This document shows positions 48,813-58,459 of a stretch of 64,000 nt of DNA, piece by piece. Source of the DNA: Scleroderma bovista. Lineage: Eukaryota > Basidiomycota > Agaricomycetes > Boletales > Sclerodermataceae. Positions within the stretch are counted from its first letter, which is position 1. Each line of letters opens with the position of its first letter. A model generated the notes under the pieces. It was not told where the DNA came from. It did not search any database and saw only the letters and a list, made by a program, of their open reading frames with translations. The stretch is taken from the NCBI GenBank assembly GCA_037178675.1, contig JAYMGJ010000474.1:1-64000 (forward strand), given 5' to 3'. Position numbers and translations under genes: made by a program.

Positions 48813-49642
48813 TGTGCTGTATGTAGAGCACTTCAGCGAATAAGGCGCTAGATGCTGCCAGAGGGAAATTGTAAGCCTAGTTGAGCTCTGAACTTTGCAA
48901 ACTTCTCGTGTGGTAAGTTCTTGGTGAGCAGATCGGCGGGATTTTCAGCACCATCAATAAAGAATAATTCCACATTACCTTTTGTGACTGACTTGCAGAT
49001 TCCATGGTAGCGGATGTCAATGTGCTTGGAGCAAGGCTCCGTGACAGGGTTGGATGCCATAAATATGGACCCCTGATTATCACTGCAAATCGGGATAGCT
49101 TTCGGCTTATAGCCGAGCTCACTGAGTAAACTTTGAATCCAGGTAACTTGGCAAGCACAATCACTCAAAGCCATGTATTTGGCCTCAGTGGACGAGTACA
49201 CAATAGTCTTCTGCGCACGAGAAGTCCAACTGATCAAGCCATCTGCAAGCTTCAGGTAGAAACCTGTTTGCGAGAGGTGAGAGGTAGGGTCTGATCCCCA
49301 ATCTGAGTCCATGCATGCAATCAGGCCAGCACCAGATCCACCATTGTACACTAGGGAGTATGTAGGTGTCCCAATTAAATAGCGACAAATATATAGTGCT
49401 TTGTTTAGGTGGTCCTGAGATGGATTCTCGGCATGGCGTGAGAGATGTGTGACTGCAAAGGCAATGTTTGGCCTAGTGCCTAACATAAGGTACAGAAGGG
49501 ACCCAATAACCGTCTGGAAATGGGAGCGGAGTTCTTCATCAACAGGCTCTGTATTTTTGGCAGCATAGTAGCCAGCTGGCAGTGGGGTGCTTGTGGACTT
49601 TGCATTTAGCATGCCACAGCATTCGATGACCTTTTGTAGGTA

Positions 49643-50481
49643 CAGTAGACTACCTCATAACGCATCTCAATGGGACCGCCAAAAGTTTATGCATTAGGTC
49701 ATTTATGCACAAGGCTTTTGTCACACCTATGTGACATCCATGTGACATGTTGTGACTAGTGTTGACAAAGACACGACACCGTGCTATTGTTGACAACAAG
49801 GACAATGACGAGAACAGGTGCCGCCAACGCCAGTGTTGACAACCACAACAACCACAACAACAGTGATGACCATGCATCCACCACCAATGTTGACTGTCAC
49901 AACCACGATGGCAACCAATGCTGGGATCATCACCACAACCAACATTGGACTACCACAAACAACAACCAAGCTGATAGATCACCATGACCACAATGATGCC
50001 ATACCACTGCCTGTAATGAGAATAACATTGAGACTATAACTGTGATGACACCAACACCAACACCATCACTGCCACATTGGCACTACCCACCCAATGATGA
50101 CGACGAAGTGCCACCAGCCATCAATGCATCAACTTTTGTATCTACTCAGTTCCACTTGTATGACTTGATGCAGACACATCTGCTAGCAATTGCTCCTTGT
50201 ATATTTTAGATGTAATTGACCTTGGTCAGATGTGTGTTAACTTTGAATATGTCTGTAATGGTAGGGCATATTTTAGTTGATTGGAATACAACACCTCGCC
50301 CTGCTCGGCCCAGGCCATTCAATGGTAGTGCTCATAATGCATAATTTTCGCCACAATAGCTTGCACTTTGCATTATGCACAGATGAGCAATTTTGAGTGG
50401 GTCCCAACTTGGTTCCAGGGAAATCTGATGCACTACCTATTTTATGCATGCATACCTAATGCATTTTGATGTAGTCTACTG
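49643..50481. mobile_element. Tc1/mariner-like non-autonomous DNA element
   Basis: 839 bp inserted in copia between the reverse transcriptase and RNase H parts. Ends are inverted repeats: cagtagactacctcataacg on the left against cagtagactacatcaaaatg read inward from the right, about 24 bp with three mismatches. It is flanked by TA on both sides (49641-49642 and 50482-50483), and removing the element with one TA restores the copia frame. TA duplication and CAGT termini fit Tc1/mariner/pogo elements. No transposase is present. The middle carries CA-rich repeats (accacaac units, about 49,840-49,975) which make spurious Thr/His-rich open frames on both strands. Confidence 0.85.
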
Positions 50482-50893
50482 TACGTGCATTGATCCAGGT
50501 GGATAGTGCGACCCTTGCGAGTGATTTGCATTCGGAGGAACTCTTTAGGTTATCCAAGGTCTCTGCACTCCCATTTGCACATGAATTGTGCTTTGATGGC
50601 ATCAACAACAGCCTTGTTAGGGCTGCAGAATAAAGTGTCGTCAACATAGATAATACCAATGATGATGTTGGTGCCTTTCTTCTTGTAGAAGAAGATGCCT
50701 GCTTCAGACTTAAGGCACTCAAACCCAAGCTCCTTGAGAGACTCATTGAGTGTGCGCCACCAAGCTAGGCTGGCCTGTTTGAGGCCATAGAGGGCACGCC
50801 AGAGGCAGAGCACTTTGTGCTCTTGCCTGGGAACTGCAAACCCTTCGGGTTGTTCCATATAGATCTCTTCATCGAGCTTGCCATACAAGTAGG

Positions 50894-51615
50894 CACTGCA
50901 AGCATTTCTCAATGTTTCATGACAAAACATTGTAAAAAAATAGAAGAAAGAGATACTCTTTTATTTACAATTTTGTTTAACAAAAAAAAATGAATATTAT
51001 ACAGCATTATTTTTGTCATTTTTGTCTGAAGACATGATTTGAGATCATTTCTTATGTTGGGACTATAAAAAAATCAACCTTTTCTTCTGCCTGTCCCTTG
51101 GAAAATACATAAAGAAAAGACAATGTAACTTTTCTCACAGCAGACAATTTCAATTTTCTGCAGTGAAAAATTGTATCAAAAAATATTCTTTTCCACAAGA
51201 ATAAATGTTTAGAAAATATGCTATATATTTTTGGTCATAACACTCTAGCCAGCTAATCAGCATCCAGGAACAATCATGTTTCTTGAAGAAAAATTTATTG
51301 TTTTCTCTCAACATGTTTTTAACAATAATATGATGCTTTATTTCTAATAAAACATACTGAAATACTTGCTATGAGAAAAGTTACATTGTCTTTTCTTTCT
51401 TTATTTTGCAAGGAATAGGCAGAAGAAAAAGGTTAAAAATTTTATAGTCCTAACATAAGAAATGATCTCAAATCATGTCTTGGAAAAAGAAAGACAAAAA
51501 AGATTTTGTATGATATTTGTCTTTTTTGTTTAACAAAATTGTAAATAAGAGAGTATCTCTTTCTTCTATTTTTTTACAATGTTGTGTCATGAAACATTGA
51601 GAAATGCTTGCAGTG
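50894..51615. mobile_element. CACTA-like foldback element (long inverted repeats)
   Basis: 722 bp, very A/T-rich, inserted in the copia reverse transcriptase. Termini are cactgcaagcatttctcaat at both ends in inverted orientation; the outer ~100 bases match with about three differences, and a second matching inverted block (gacatgatttgagatcattt and following ~100 bases) extends the arms to roughly 250 bp each, so the element can fold into a long hairpin. It is flanked by AGG on both sides (50891-50893, 51616-51618), and removal with one AGG restores the copia codon series. CACTG termini and a 3-bp duplication are those of the CACTA (CMC/EnSpm) superfamily. No coding capacity. Confidence 0.85.
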
Positions 51616-53097
51616 AGGCACTCTGAACATCGAGTCCAGTGATATACCAGTTTTCAAGTGTGGCAAGTGCAAGCATGAGGCACACTGTTTCAAAGTGCAC
51701 GACTGGTGAGAAGACCTGGTCGAAATCTAATCCCTTGACCTGGGAGAAGCCTTTCACTACTAAGCGGGCTTTCTTGTGGCCATCTGACTTCACATCAAAG
51801 ACCCATCAATTTTTAATGACCTTCTGGTCTCAGGGACGGTCAACTAGCTCAAAGACTTTGCACTTTTGCAGCACGTTGAGCTCTTCTTGGCAAGCAAGTT
51901 GCCAGAGTTTCTGCTCAGCTTGGGGTAAGCAAGCAATGTCCTTATAGGACCAGTTGTGGACGCTCTCATATTGAGGCTCACTGGTTGTGAGGGCTTTGCC
52001 CATCAGGAAACGGACTAGGTTTGCTCCCCCTTCCTCGCACATCTTTTGCACATCTTCCTCACTGGGCGTTGCAGAGGTGTTGGGGAAACCACCAGGAACA
52101 TGGTCTGGTGTGTCTGGTTGTGGGGGCCTAGGGGCCTCACCCACTGTTTCTCGCCATCAAGAGGCACTTTTGATATCCCGGAGTTGCTCAATGGGATGTT
52201 GCTGCTCACCATACATGTTACTGGGGCGCAATGGCACTCTACGTTCACATTGGGGGCAGGCAGGTATATTAACTGCAGGGGGTCGTGGCACATTTTGGCA
52301 GTGTTCAGATTGGCCAGGGTGCTGCGGTGCCGGAGGTGGCGGGTTTCTTGCCGGTGAAGGCGTTCTCGGTGCCGGTGGAGGCACTGGAGATGGCGTATGG
52401 GGAGGATTTATTTGATTAGGCTCTTCCTCAGGAGCCTTGGGTTTCTTGTGCTTTGGATCATCATCCTGCGCTTGGGGATGTGGGTAGCCATGGTCGTGTT
52501 CCACATCGTCATCACTGTCAATATCATCAGGGGGGTTCCCTGGTCGATCGGTGGTAGGTTTTGGATTTACCTTTCCAAAAGGGTTCTCGAGAGGTTCGCG
52601 CCTGTTTTTGGGGCAGCGAGGGAAGTGACGCTCATCAAAGACAGCATGAGCAGCAGTAAACACTGCATTGGTGGAGCACATAAACAGAAAGTTGTGCTCA
52701 TTGCCAGGGGCAACACCGACATAAGTCATAAGCTCCGACTTGGGAGCCATCTTGTTTGCTCGAGCTGAGGCTGGGAGGTAGACAAAAGCTCCACAGCCAA
52801 ATATACGGAGGTGATCGATGTTAGGCATCTCCCCCTTAAGCATTTTATGGGGGGTGCACCATCGCAGGTGAGCTACCAGAGTACGGTTGTAAATGTGGGT
52901 TGCGTGAGCGAACGCAAATTCCCACCAGGAGTCAGGAGTGCAGGCTTGATGCCGCATAGACTCAGCTTTATCCATGAGAGTGCACCCTAAATGCTCGGTG
53001 CGGCCATTCTGCATGGGGGTTCTTGGAGCACTTTGATATATTTTTATTCCTTTCTCAAGGAGTGCTCGATCAAATAGATTGGATTTATACTCTCCAC

Positions 53098-53380
53098 TGA
53101 AAAGACAACAAAGTGTTTGGGTGGCTGCTCCCTCAGATGAGGTGCATTCGACCCAGGAGCTTCTGGAGGTCAGGCAAGGCTCCCAAGGACTGGGGAGACT
53201 AGGAGAAATAGGGAGAGTAGTGGTGTTCAGTCACTCCAGGACTGAGCTCAAACATATACACAGGAAAGAGGGAGATTGCTTAGTAAGCTAGTACAAGCCT
53301 ACATAAGCTAAGGTAGGAGAGTCCAGTATCAGTACTACTATCAGTAACACTACACACCTAGAGACAGGACAGTCTCTACA
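53098..53380 (-). mobile_element. small LTR-like insertion in copia integrase
   Basis: 283 bp that interrupt the copia integrase between NAGG and EYKSNLFDRA. On the minus strand the insert starts TGTAGAGACTGTCC and ends GTTGTCTTTTCA, the TG...CA form of an LTR, with a TATA-like GTGTATATG inside. Flanking plus-strand sequences are ccac (53094-53097) and ccgc (53381-53384), a short target repeat differing by one transition. Removing 287 bases restores the frame and the canonical GGE motif. It is best read as a solo LTR of another small element. An alternative is an unknown short insertion with no LTR ancestry; the flanking repeat is only 4 bp. Confidence 0.6.
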
Positions 53381-55675
53381 CCGCCAGCATTGGACATCCA
53401 TCCAACAATGTGCGTATCATGTTGGACGTGCACCATTTCGAGGAAATCTTTTGTAGCCATAACCGCTGCAGCTTTGGAGCGAAGAGGCATAGTCCAGGCG
53501 TGAGAGGTATAGTCGTCGTAGAAAGTGATAACATATTTAAACTTCCAGTACGATGTAACCAGGAAGGATTTGAGATCAGAGTGCACCAGCTCGAAAGGCT
53601 TGGAAGCATGTCTTTCATTCTCAGGGAAAGCTCGATTGGGCATTTTGCCAAGAGCACATCCAGGGCAAACACAGTCCTCAGTAGGAAAGTGGATCTCTGG
53701 GAAGCACTGCATATGTTTTTGCACGCATTGGAGTACTTCCTTCGAGGGGTGCCCGAATCTCTGGTGCATAATGTCATAATCGACTTTGCTCATGGAGGCG
53801 ATATAGTTAGATCTAATTATCAGGATAGATCTAATCCTGAAAATGATGTTGCGATCATCTTCTGGGTCTGGCCCAAACCATAGGTGTTCAGCTTTATGGA
53901 TGAGGCTAATGCCTCGCTTATCACCAGTGACTTTGTAGTTATGCTGGAGCATTTCGCCCATAGAAATAAGGCGTGCAGTAGCGCCTGGCATATGGAGCAC
54001 TTGGGTGAGTGTAATGACTTTCTCATCCCTAGAGTTGTGGTTTAGGCACTGGAGTAATACCATGCCAATGCCAGCAATTAGTGCTACACCATTTGCGGTT
54101 TTGGTGTAGTGCACTCGTTTTAGTGCATTGTAGGAGGCAAAATCACCTATGTCACTGGTGAAGTGGCGTGATGCGCCAGAGTCTAGTAGCCAGAAGGCAC
54201 CAGATAGTTCACTATTGTCAATCATTTTTCCCTTACAGCCAGCACAGTGTGCATCATTCGAACACGAACAGATATATGCTTTACTCAAGATACGACATGA
54301 CATATTATAGTGACTACTTGCTATATACAGTGATGGCATATAGTGCACATGTAAAGGGAGCGTGTCAGTGTCAATCAGCACGTGTGCAGAAGGTACTTGC
54401 CTGAAGAGGCTGGCCTCTGCGCCCATCACCATTGACGTTGCGTTGTAGCGGTCGAGGACCATTGCGTTGATCTCATTGAACTCGTCATCAGCGAATGGTT
54501 CATGAGCAAAGGGCTCTTCATCCCCAAGGGAGATGGCATCCTCCTCATACATCATGATGTGCTCCTAAAGACGAGGGCGCTTCAGCGAGGAGGGACCGGC
54601 CTCAGGCTGGTCCAGGGTCGCACTCGCCAATGACACAACTTGGTCAAGGGTGTGGATGGTCTGGCAGGAGAGCTCTACCCCCAGATGGTGTGCCAAATCA
54701 AAGGCCTTGATGGTATTATCGAATGCAGGGGGCCATAGTTGGTAGCACCAGGGGTGTGAGCCAGGGTGCAAGGGTCGACGGTGGGTTCTGGTCCATCGTA
54801 GTGGACGTAAGTAGCGAAGGCTGCCTGTTGGGCGTTCTCGCGGCGAGTGTGAGCCTTCTTGCTGCCATGTCGGGTGCGGCCTCCCTGTCCTGGACCTGCC
54901 TTGCTGCTGCTGCTGCTGGGCAAACTTTGGGTCAGCCAGCTTGCACTTTACAGCGCTAAGCTTGTTGGCCTGGGGGCCCTTACCACCAGTGCAGGAAGAG
55001 GCGCCTTTCTGCTCGAAAGAGAGCGTGGTGGCCTTGACGATCCCGTCAGGCTTCAGATTCTTAATCTTGTCCAGCGACGTTTGGCTGAGTATCTGAGCTA
55101 CGACCTCCATAGTGGGAGGGAGCTTGCAAAGAATAATCATCACCTGCATGGGGGCAGGGAACTTGAAGCCAGCGTCCTTCAGGTAGGTGAAGTGGCTAAG
55201 CAACTTCGTAATGGCAGGAGCAGGGTGGGAGCCAGTGGGAATGTTGGTGGCCAGGAGCTTGCTAAGCTCAGCATAGGTGGAACCGATACTAGGGGCGCCG
55301 AAGTTCTTCTTCAGGTGGTCCCATACTTCCTTGACAGACACGAGTTCGGAAATGGCAACTTGAATCGAGGGGGCAAGGCGCAAGGTGATATTACTGAGCA
55401 CTCTCTTGGTGTTGTCATCCCACTCCTTTCAGTCATCATGGCCATCAGCGGGTTGTGTCATTGAATAAACGTACCATTGGCCTTGTGCCCGAAGGTAGGC
55501 CTGCATAGAAGTGTGCCACTGCTGCCAGTTGGAGCCAGTGAACACGGGAACCATTTTGTCAAGAGCACTGGACATGGTGATGTTCTGTTGGGTGTCAATG
55601 GAGTCAGCAAGTGAATGCAACAACAGACAAGCAAGAAAACAAGAAACACCTGAGTGCCAGTGAAGGCACTTCTGT

Positions 55676-55875
55676 CAACAGCTAACTCATGACTAGGGTA
55701 TGCCGGCGCAAGTCGTCGACAATGTTCGCCATAGTTGGTGCAAGTCATTGACAAACTTTGCCTGGGGCAATACAGGTGCTCAACTAGGAGCTCACTGTCT
55801 GGCTCAAGTCGTTGACCGACTTCACCTTGTGGCTGTGCAGGGGCTCAGCTAGGAGCTCACTGTGGTCCACAGCGT
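55676..55875 (-). repeat. imperfect tandem repeats in copia leader
   Basis: In the untranslated leader upstream of copia gag, related units recur: caagtcgtcgac / caagtcattgac / caagtcgttgacc, and gctcaactaggagctcactg / gctcagctaggagctcactg, with a spacing of roughly 80 bases. The leader is part of the genomic RNA, so such repeats may belong to packaging or promoter functions; that is inference. Confidence 0.55.
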
Positions 55876-55934
55876 CAAGCTAATTAAAGCGATGCTCAGG
55901 GAGCTGGAGCACTGTCTGGTGCATTGCTGCACAC

Positions 55935-57196
55935 TGTCATATCCATACTTTTCCAGTTGCAACTCCGGTCTAACCATGGCCCGCCTGACCTCTCCTTAGG
56001 CATAGATGCAACTCCGGATCTAGTCCGGCCATCTCCAGCCCTATAGCTGCACTCCAGCTCAACTCTGGTCACTATGTCCATCTCCGCCTCAGGACTAACC
56101 CCTGTCTTCCTACAGACAGATCCGCGGTCTAACTCCTCCATGTCGGACCTGTACCTACCACTAGTCGCTACTCCGGTTTCAGTCCGGCCACTCCCTTAGC
56201 CTTGTCTGCGACGTAGCCCAACTCCGGCTGATACATCCAACTCCAGCTCAGTTCTGCTCCTGCTCCTGCTCCACTTCCTCTGTCAGGTCCACCAAAGGCT
56301 TAGGACATTTCCATGTCCAACTCCGGACCTTCCTCGAGCTACTCCGCCCTTCCTCCACCTGTGCACTCCCTCTTGCACTCTCCGGTCATGCACTTCCTCC
56401 GGTCATGCACTTCCTCCGGTCCCACTTCCTCCGGTCCTGGACATCGCTCCGGACTTAACATTAGTTAAGTCCATCTCTGACCCTTACCTGTCCTCTTCCG
56501 ACCTAGTTCCCTTGTCCCTGCTTTTCCTCTGTTGTCCCTGTAACTCTAGTTCCCCGTGTCTGCTTCTGCTCCAGTTTATTTTCCTGTCCCTGCTTTATTT
56601 TCTTGTACCTGGTTTATTTTCCTGTCTGCTTCTGCTCCATCCCTTGTCTCGACATTAAGGTGTTTACTTGTCACCGTATATACTCACCTTAGTTTCATTA
56701 CTATATAAACTACCATACTCCGGCCTAGTAGTCCTTAGATCAAATCTCGACTAAGATACTCCCCACTCTGTACTACCCACCATGCTCTCCTAATCCCATC
56801 TTGTTCTCCTGAACTCCGGCCAACTCCGGCCTCTGTCCTATCTCGTCCCCTTGGTCCTATGTCCGATCCTAGCAAGTCTCCTACTTGCACGAGGGCAAAA
56901 GCCACCTCTGTCCCAGACTCGACGCTAGACCTCTCAGGACTTATCCCACCTCTGGGATGTCCTTCGCTCCGGACAAACTGCGCTCAACTCCGGACCACTT
57001 TCCCGCGGTCCGGACTTACTCCGCAAAAACCCGGACTTACTCCCTGTGCTTCTCTAGTGCCCGGACTTTGTTTGTTTGACCCGGACTTGACTCTCCGCAC
57101 TAACTAGCACCTACTAGTGTCTGGACTTACCTCCTCATTAGTTCCCTGCACCTCTGGACCTCCTAGTAAGATCGTCGAGGAGAACCGGTCTTGACA
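55935..57196 (+). mobile_element. solo LTR of a Ty3/gypsy-type element in the copia leader
   Basis: 1262 bp starting tgtcatatcc and ending ggtcttgaca, flanked on both sides by CACAC (55930-55934 and 57197-57201), a perfect 5-bp target duplication. It contains no coding sequence. It is packed with tccgg motifs and shares blocks with the 5' LTR of the neighbouring plus-strand gypsy (for example gtttacttgtcacc followed by tatat/atgt and ctc near 56,660 and 58,076, and the closing cttgaca), so it belongs to a related family in the same orientation. A 17-bp unit (ggtcatgcacttcctcc) is tandemly repeated near 56,390-56,430. A solo LTR forms when the two LTRs of an element recombine. Confidence 0.85.
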
Positions 57197-57211
57197 CACA
57201 CAGTGCACTCA

Positions 57212-57225
57212 CAGGGCTCATAACC
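57212..57225 (-). promoter_or_regulatory. copia primer-binding site, complementary to initiator tRNA-Met anticodon arm
   Basis: Directly after the 5' LTR the minus strand reads GGTTATGAGCCCTG. Its complement, cagggctcataacc, equals the anticodon stem-loop of fungal initiator tRNA-Met (CAU anticodon), not the tRNA 3' end. Drosophila copia is primed in this way by a cleaved half-tRNA-iMet, so the same mechanism is inferred here. Confidence 0.8.
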
Positions 57226-57513
57226 TGTTGAAGCAATACCTATATATGTAGAGGAACTGCTACTCCAACTCACCTGTTGGGTGGAGTGCACAACCAGAGA
57301 TGGTAGTGGTAGCTGGTTAAGAGCTGTTATATTATATAGGTGATGAACACTGTTTATATACAACAAATAGTGTGACACATGACTGTGACACATGATGTGT
57401 GACATGTAACATCTACTCTAAAGAGGACTATTACTAAGTCTACACTAATATGGGTCGCAGTCTTGTGTGCACTTCGTCGATGGTTTATGCCAGGTGCATG
57501 TGCAACTTCAACA
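57226..57513 (-). repeat. copia 5' LTR
   Basis: 288-bp partner of 48540-48801. It carries the TATA box (minus-strand TATATAAA, about 57353-57360) and the 26-bp segment missing from the other copy. Its right flank ggtcg is the unmutated target duplication. Confidence 0.92.
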
Positions 57514-57788
57514 GGTCGTACATGAGGCACAAAATGTGGCAATGTCATGCACCATTGTGTCCCACCATATGTATTCCCATAGGTACAATAACATTTTCTT
57601 GGAGCCCAGATGAGCTAACAACAAATGTGCTTGGAACACTTCTGTCGGGTAGTCTTAAGCGTATGAAGCCATCCTTGGTAAGTGAGAAGTTCTTGAATGC
57701 TTTGGGGGTCTCTAATATCTTTCCAAAGAATGTGTCTTCTTTATATCGACCCTCGCCTCCTGTAGGAGGTGTTTGTTATGTGGGTATG
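57514..57788 (-). pseudogene. Ty3/gypsy remnant: integrase zinc-binding domain (continues at 48539)
   Basis: Minus-strand continuation of the older gypsy integrase. It reads GEGRYKEDTFFGKILETP, then after a one-base frameshift near 57,640 AHLLLAHLGSKKMLLYLWEY and IWWDTMVHDIATFCASCTTC, the H2C2 zinc finger whose last Cys-x-x-Cys is cut exactly at the copia insertion and resumes as CQRSKPPNQKPYG at 48,539. Its left end (in element order) is cut off by the plus-strand gypsy LTR that starts at 57,789. Confidence 0.85.
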
Positions 57789-58390
57789 TGTTACGACCAT
57801 GTCCAACTCCGGGACTTATCCGGTTACTCCGGTTGCATCGCAGCTCTGCAGCTCAACTCCAGTCGCTCAGTCACTTACTCCGGTCACAGTCGCGCAGTTA
57901 TACTTCCGTTAAGCATGACACCTGGTCTATGCTCCATTCGCTCATTACCACACCTCGCCATCTACCCTGCCTTGACGTGAGTTCTCCGTGAACTCGATAT
58001 ATCCTATACCTTGTAGCATTTTCACTGGACCTGACCTAGTCCTAACTCCGGTCATTCCTTGTCCGCTATTAGGTTGTTTACTTGTCACCATATGTACTCG
58101 ACCCTAGTTTCTACTTAGTATAAGTACTCCGTAGTTTATTCTGTATACCTCAGTCTGAAATCAACCATAGTCTCTACTCCTGATCTTGTCCGTCTCTGTC
58201 TCTGTCTCTGTCTCCCCTTCTTGACTGGAACCTACGCAAGGGATCAACGCTCGTTGTCCTTAGTTGTTGAATCCAAATGGTCACCAACTCCGGCCGGACT
58301 AATCTCTTGTCCAGCCCTCTGCCCTCTCCCTTCGTCCGTTTCTGTCCGGACCTGACCGGACCCCCTACCGGAGTAGACCCGGACTTGACA
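57789..58390 (+). repeat. gypsy 5' LTR
   Basis: Starts tgttacgacc and ends ggacttgaca, about 602 bp. Rich in tccgg; contains a tctctg microsatellite near 58,190-58,215. The boundary is assigned from the TG...CA ends and from where the older gypsy coding sequence stops; the partner LTR lies outside the window, so it could not be checked by comparison. Confidence 0.7.
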
Positions 58391-58459
58391 GTATTTCAGA
58401 CTCACACTTGTGTGGGTTCACTGTTCCATACCTCGTACGCAAACTAGCTTCTATCCCTT

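Larger units (their letters stand above)
48848..55623 (-). pseudogene. copia gag-pol polyprotein, broken
   Basis: Gag begins near 55575-55623 (MSSALDKMVPVFTGSNWQQW). Protease motif FWLLDSGASRHFTSDIGDF is near 54,170; integrase has the zinc region DYDIMHQRFGHPSKEVL with CVCPGCALGKMP, then ELVHSDLKSF and GWMSNAGG; RT includes RLVVKGFSQVKGLDFDQVFS and YVDDTLFC; RNase H includes CMDSDWGSDPTSHLSQTGFY and KHIDIRYHGIC, ending at 48848. In-frame stops: 55431-55429, 54567-54565, 52159-52157, 51832-51830, 51808-51806 and 50552-50550. Insertions at 53098-53380, 50894-51615 and 49643-50481 shift the frame, and each shift is exactly cancelled by removing insert plus one target copy. Two compensating small indels around a CAG run (about 54,725 and 54,915) also disturb gag. 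Confidence 0.88.
48540..57513 (-). mobile_element. Ty1/copia LTR retrotransposon with four later insertions
   Basis: Full-length copia element on the minus strand, 5' LTR at 57513-57226 and 3' LTR at 48801-48540, both starting TGTTGAAG-type and ending CAACA in the plus orientation. Internal order is copia-type: gag, protease, integrase, reverse transcriptase, RNase H. It sits inside the integrase zinc finger of an older gypsy element; the flanks are ggttg (48535-48539) and ggtcg (57514-57518), a 5-bp target duplication with one C-to-T change. Four later insertions account for about 3.1 kb of its 9.0 kb. It is inactive: six in-frame stops plus three insertions in the coding part. LTRs differ by many transitions and a 26-bp indel, so the insertion is old. 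Confidence 0.9.

Noticed and set aside
49781..50039. Thr/His/Asn-rich open frames in three frames
   Set aside because: Produced by CA-rich simple repeats inside the Tc1-like element; present on both strands, no start context.
53079..53291. Plus-strand ORF of 70 codons
   Set aside because: Lies within the LTR-like insert and copia integrase antisense; no domain.
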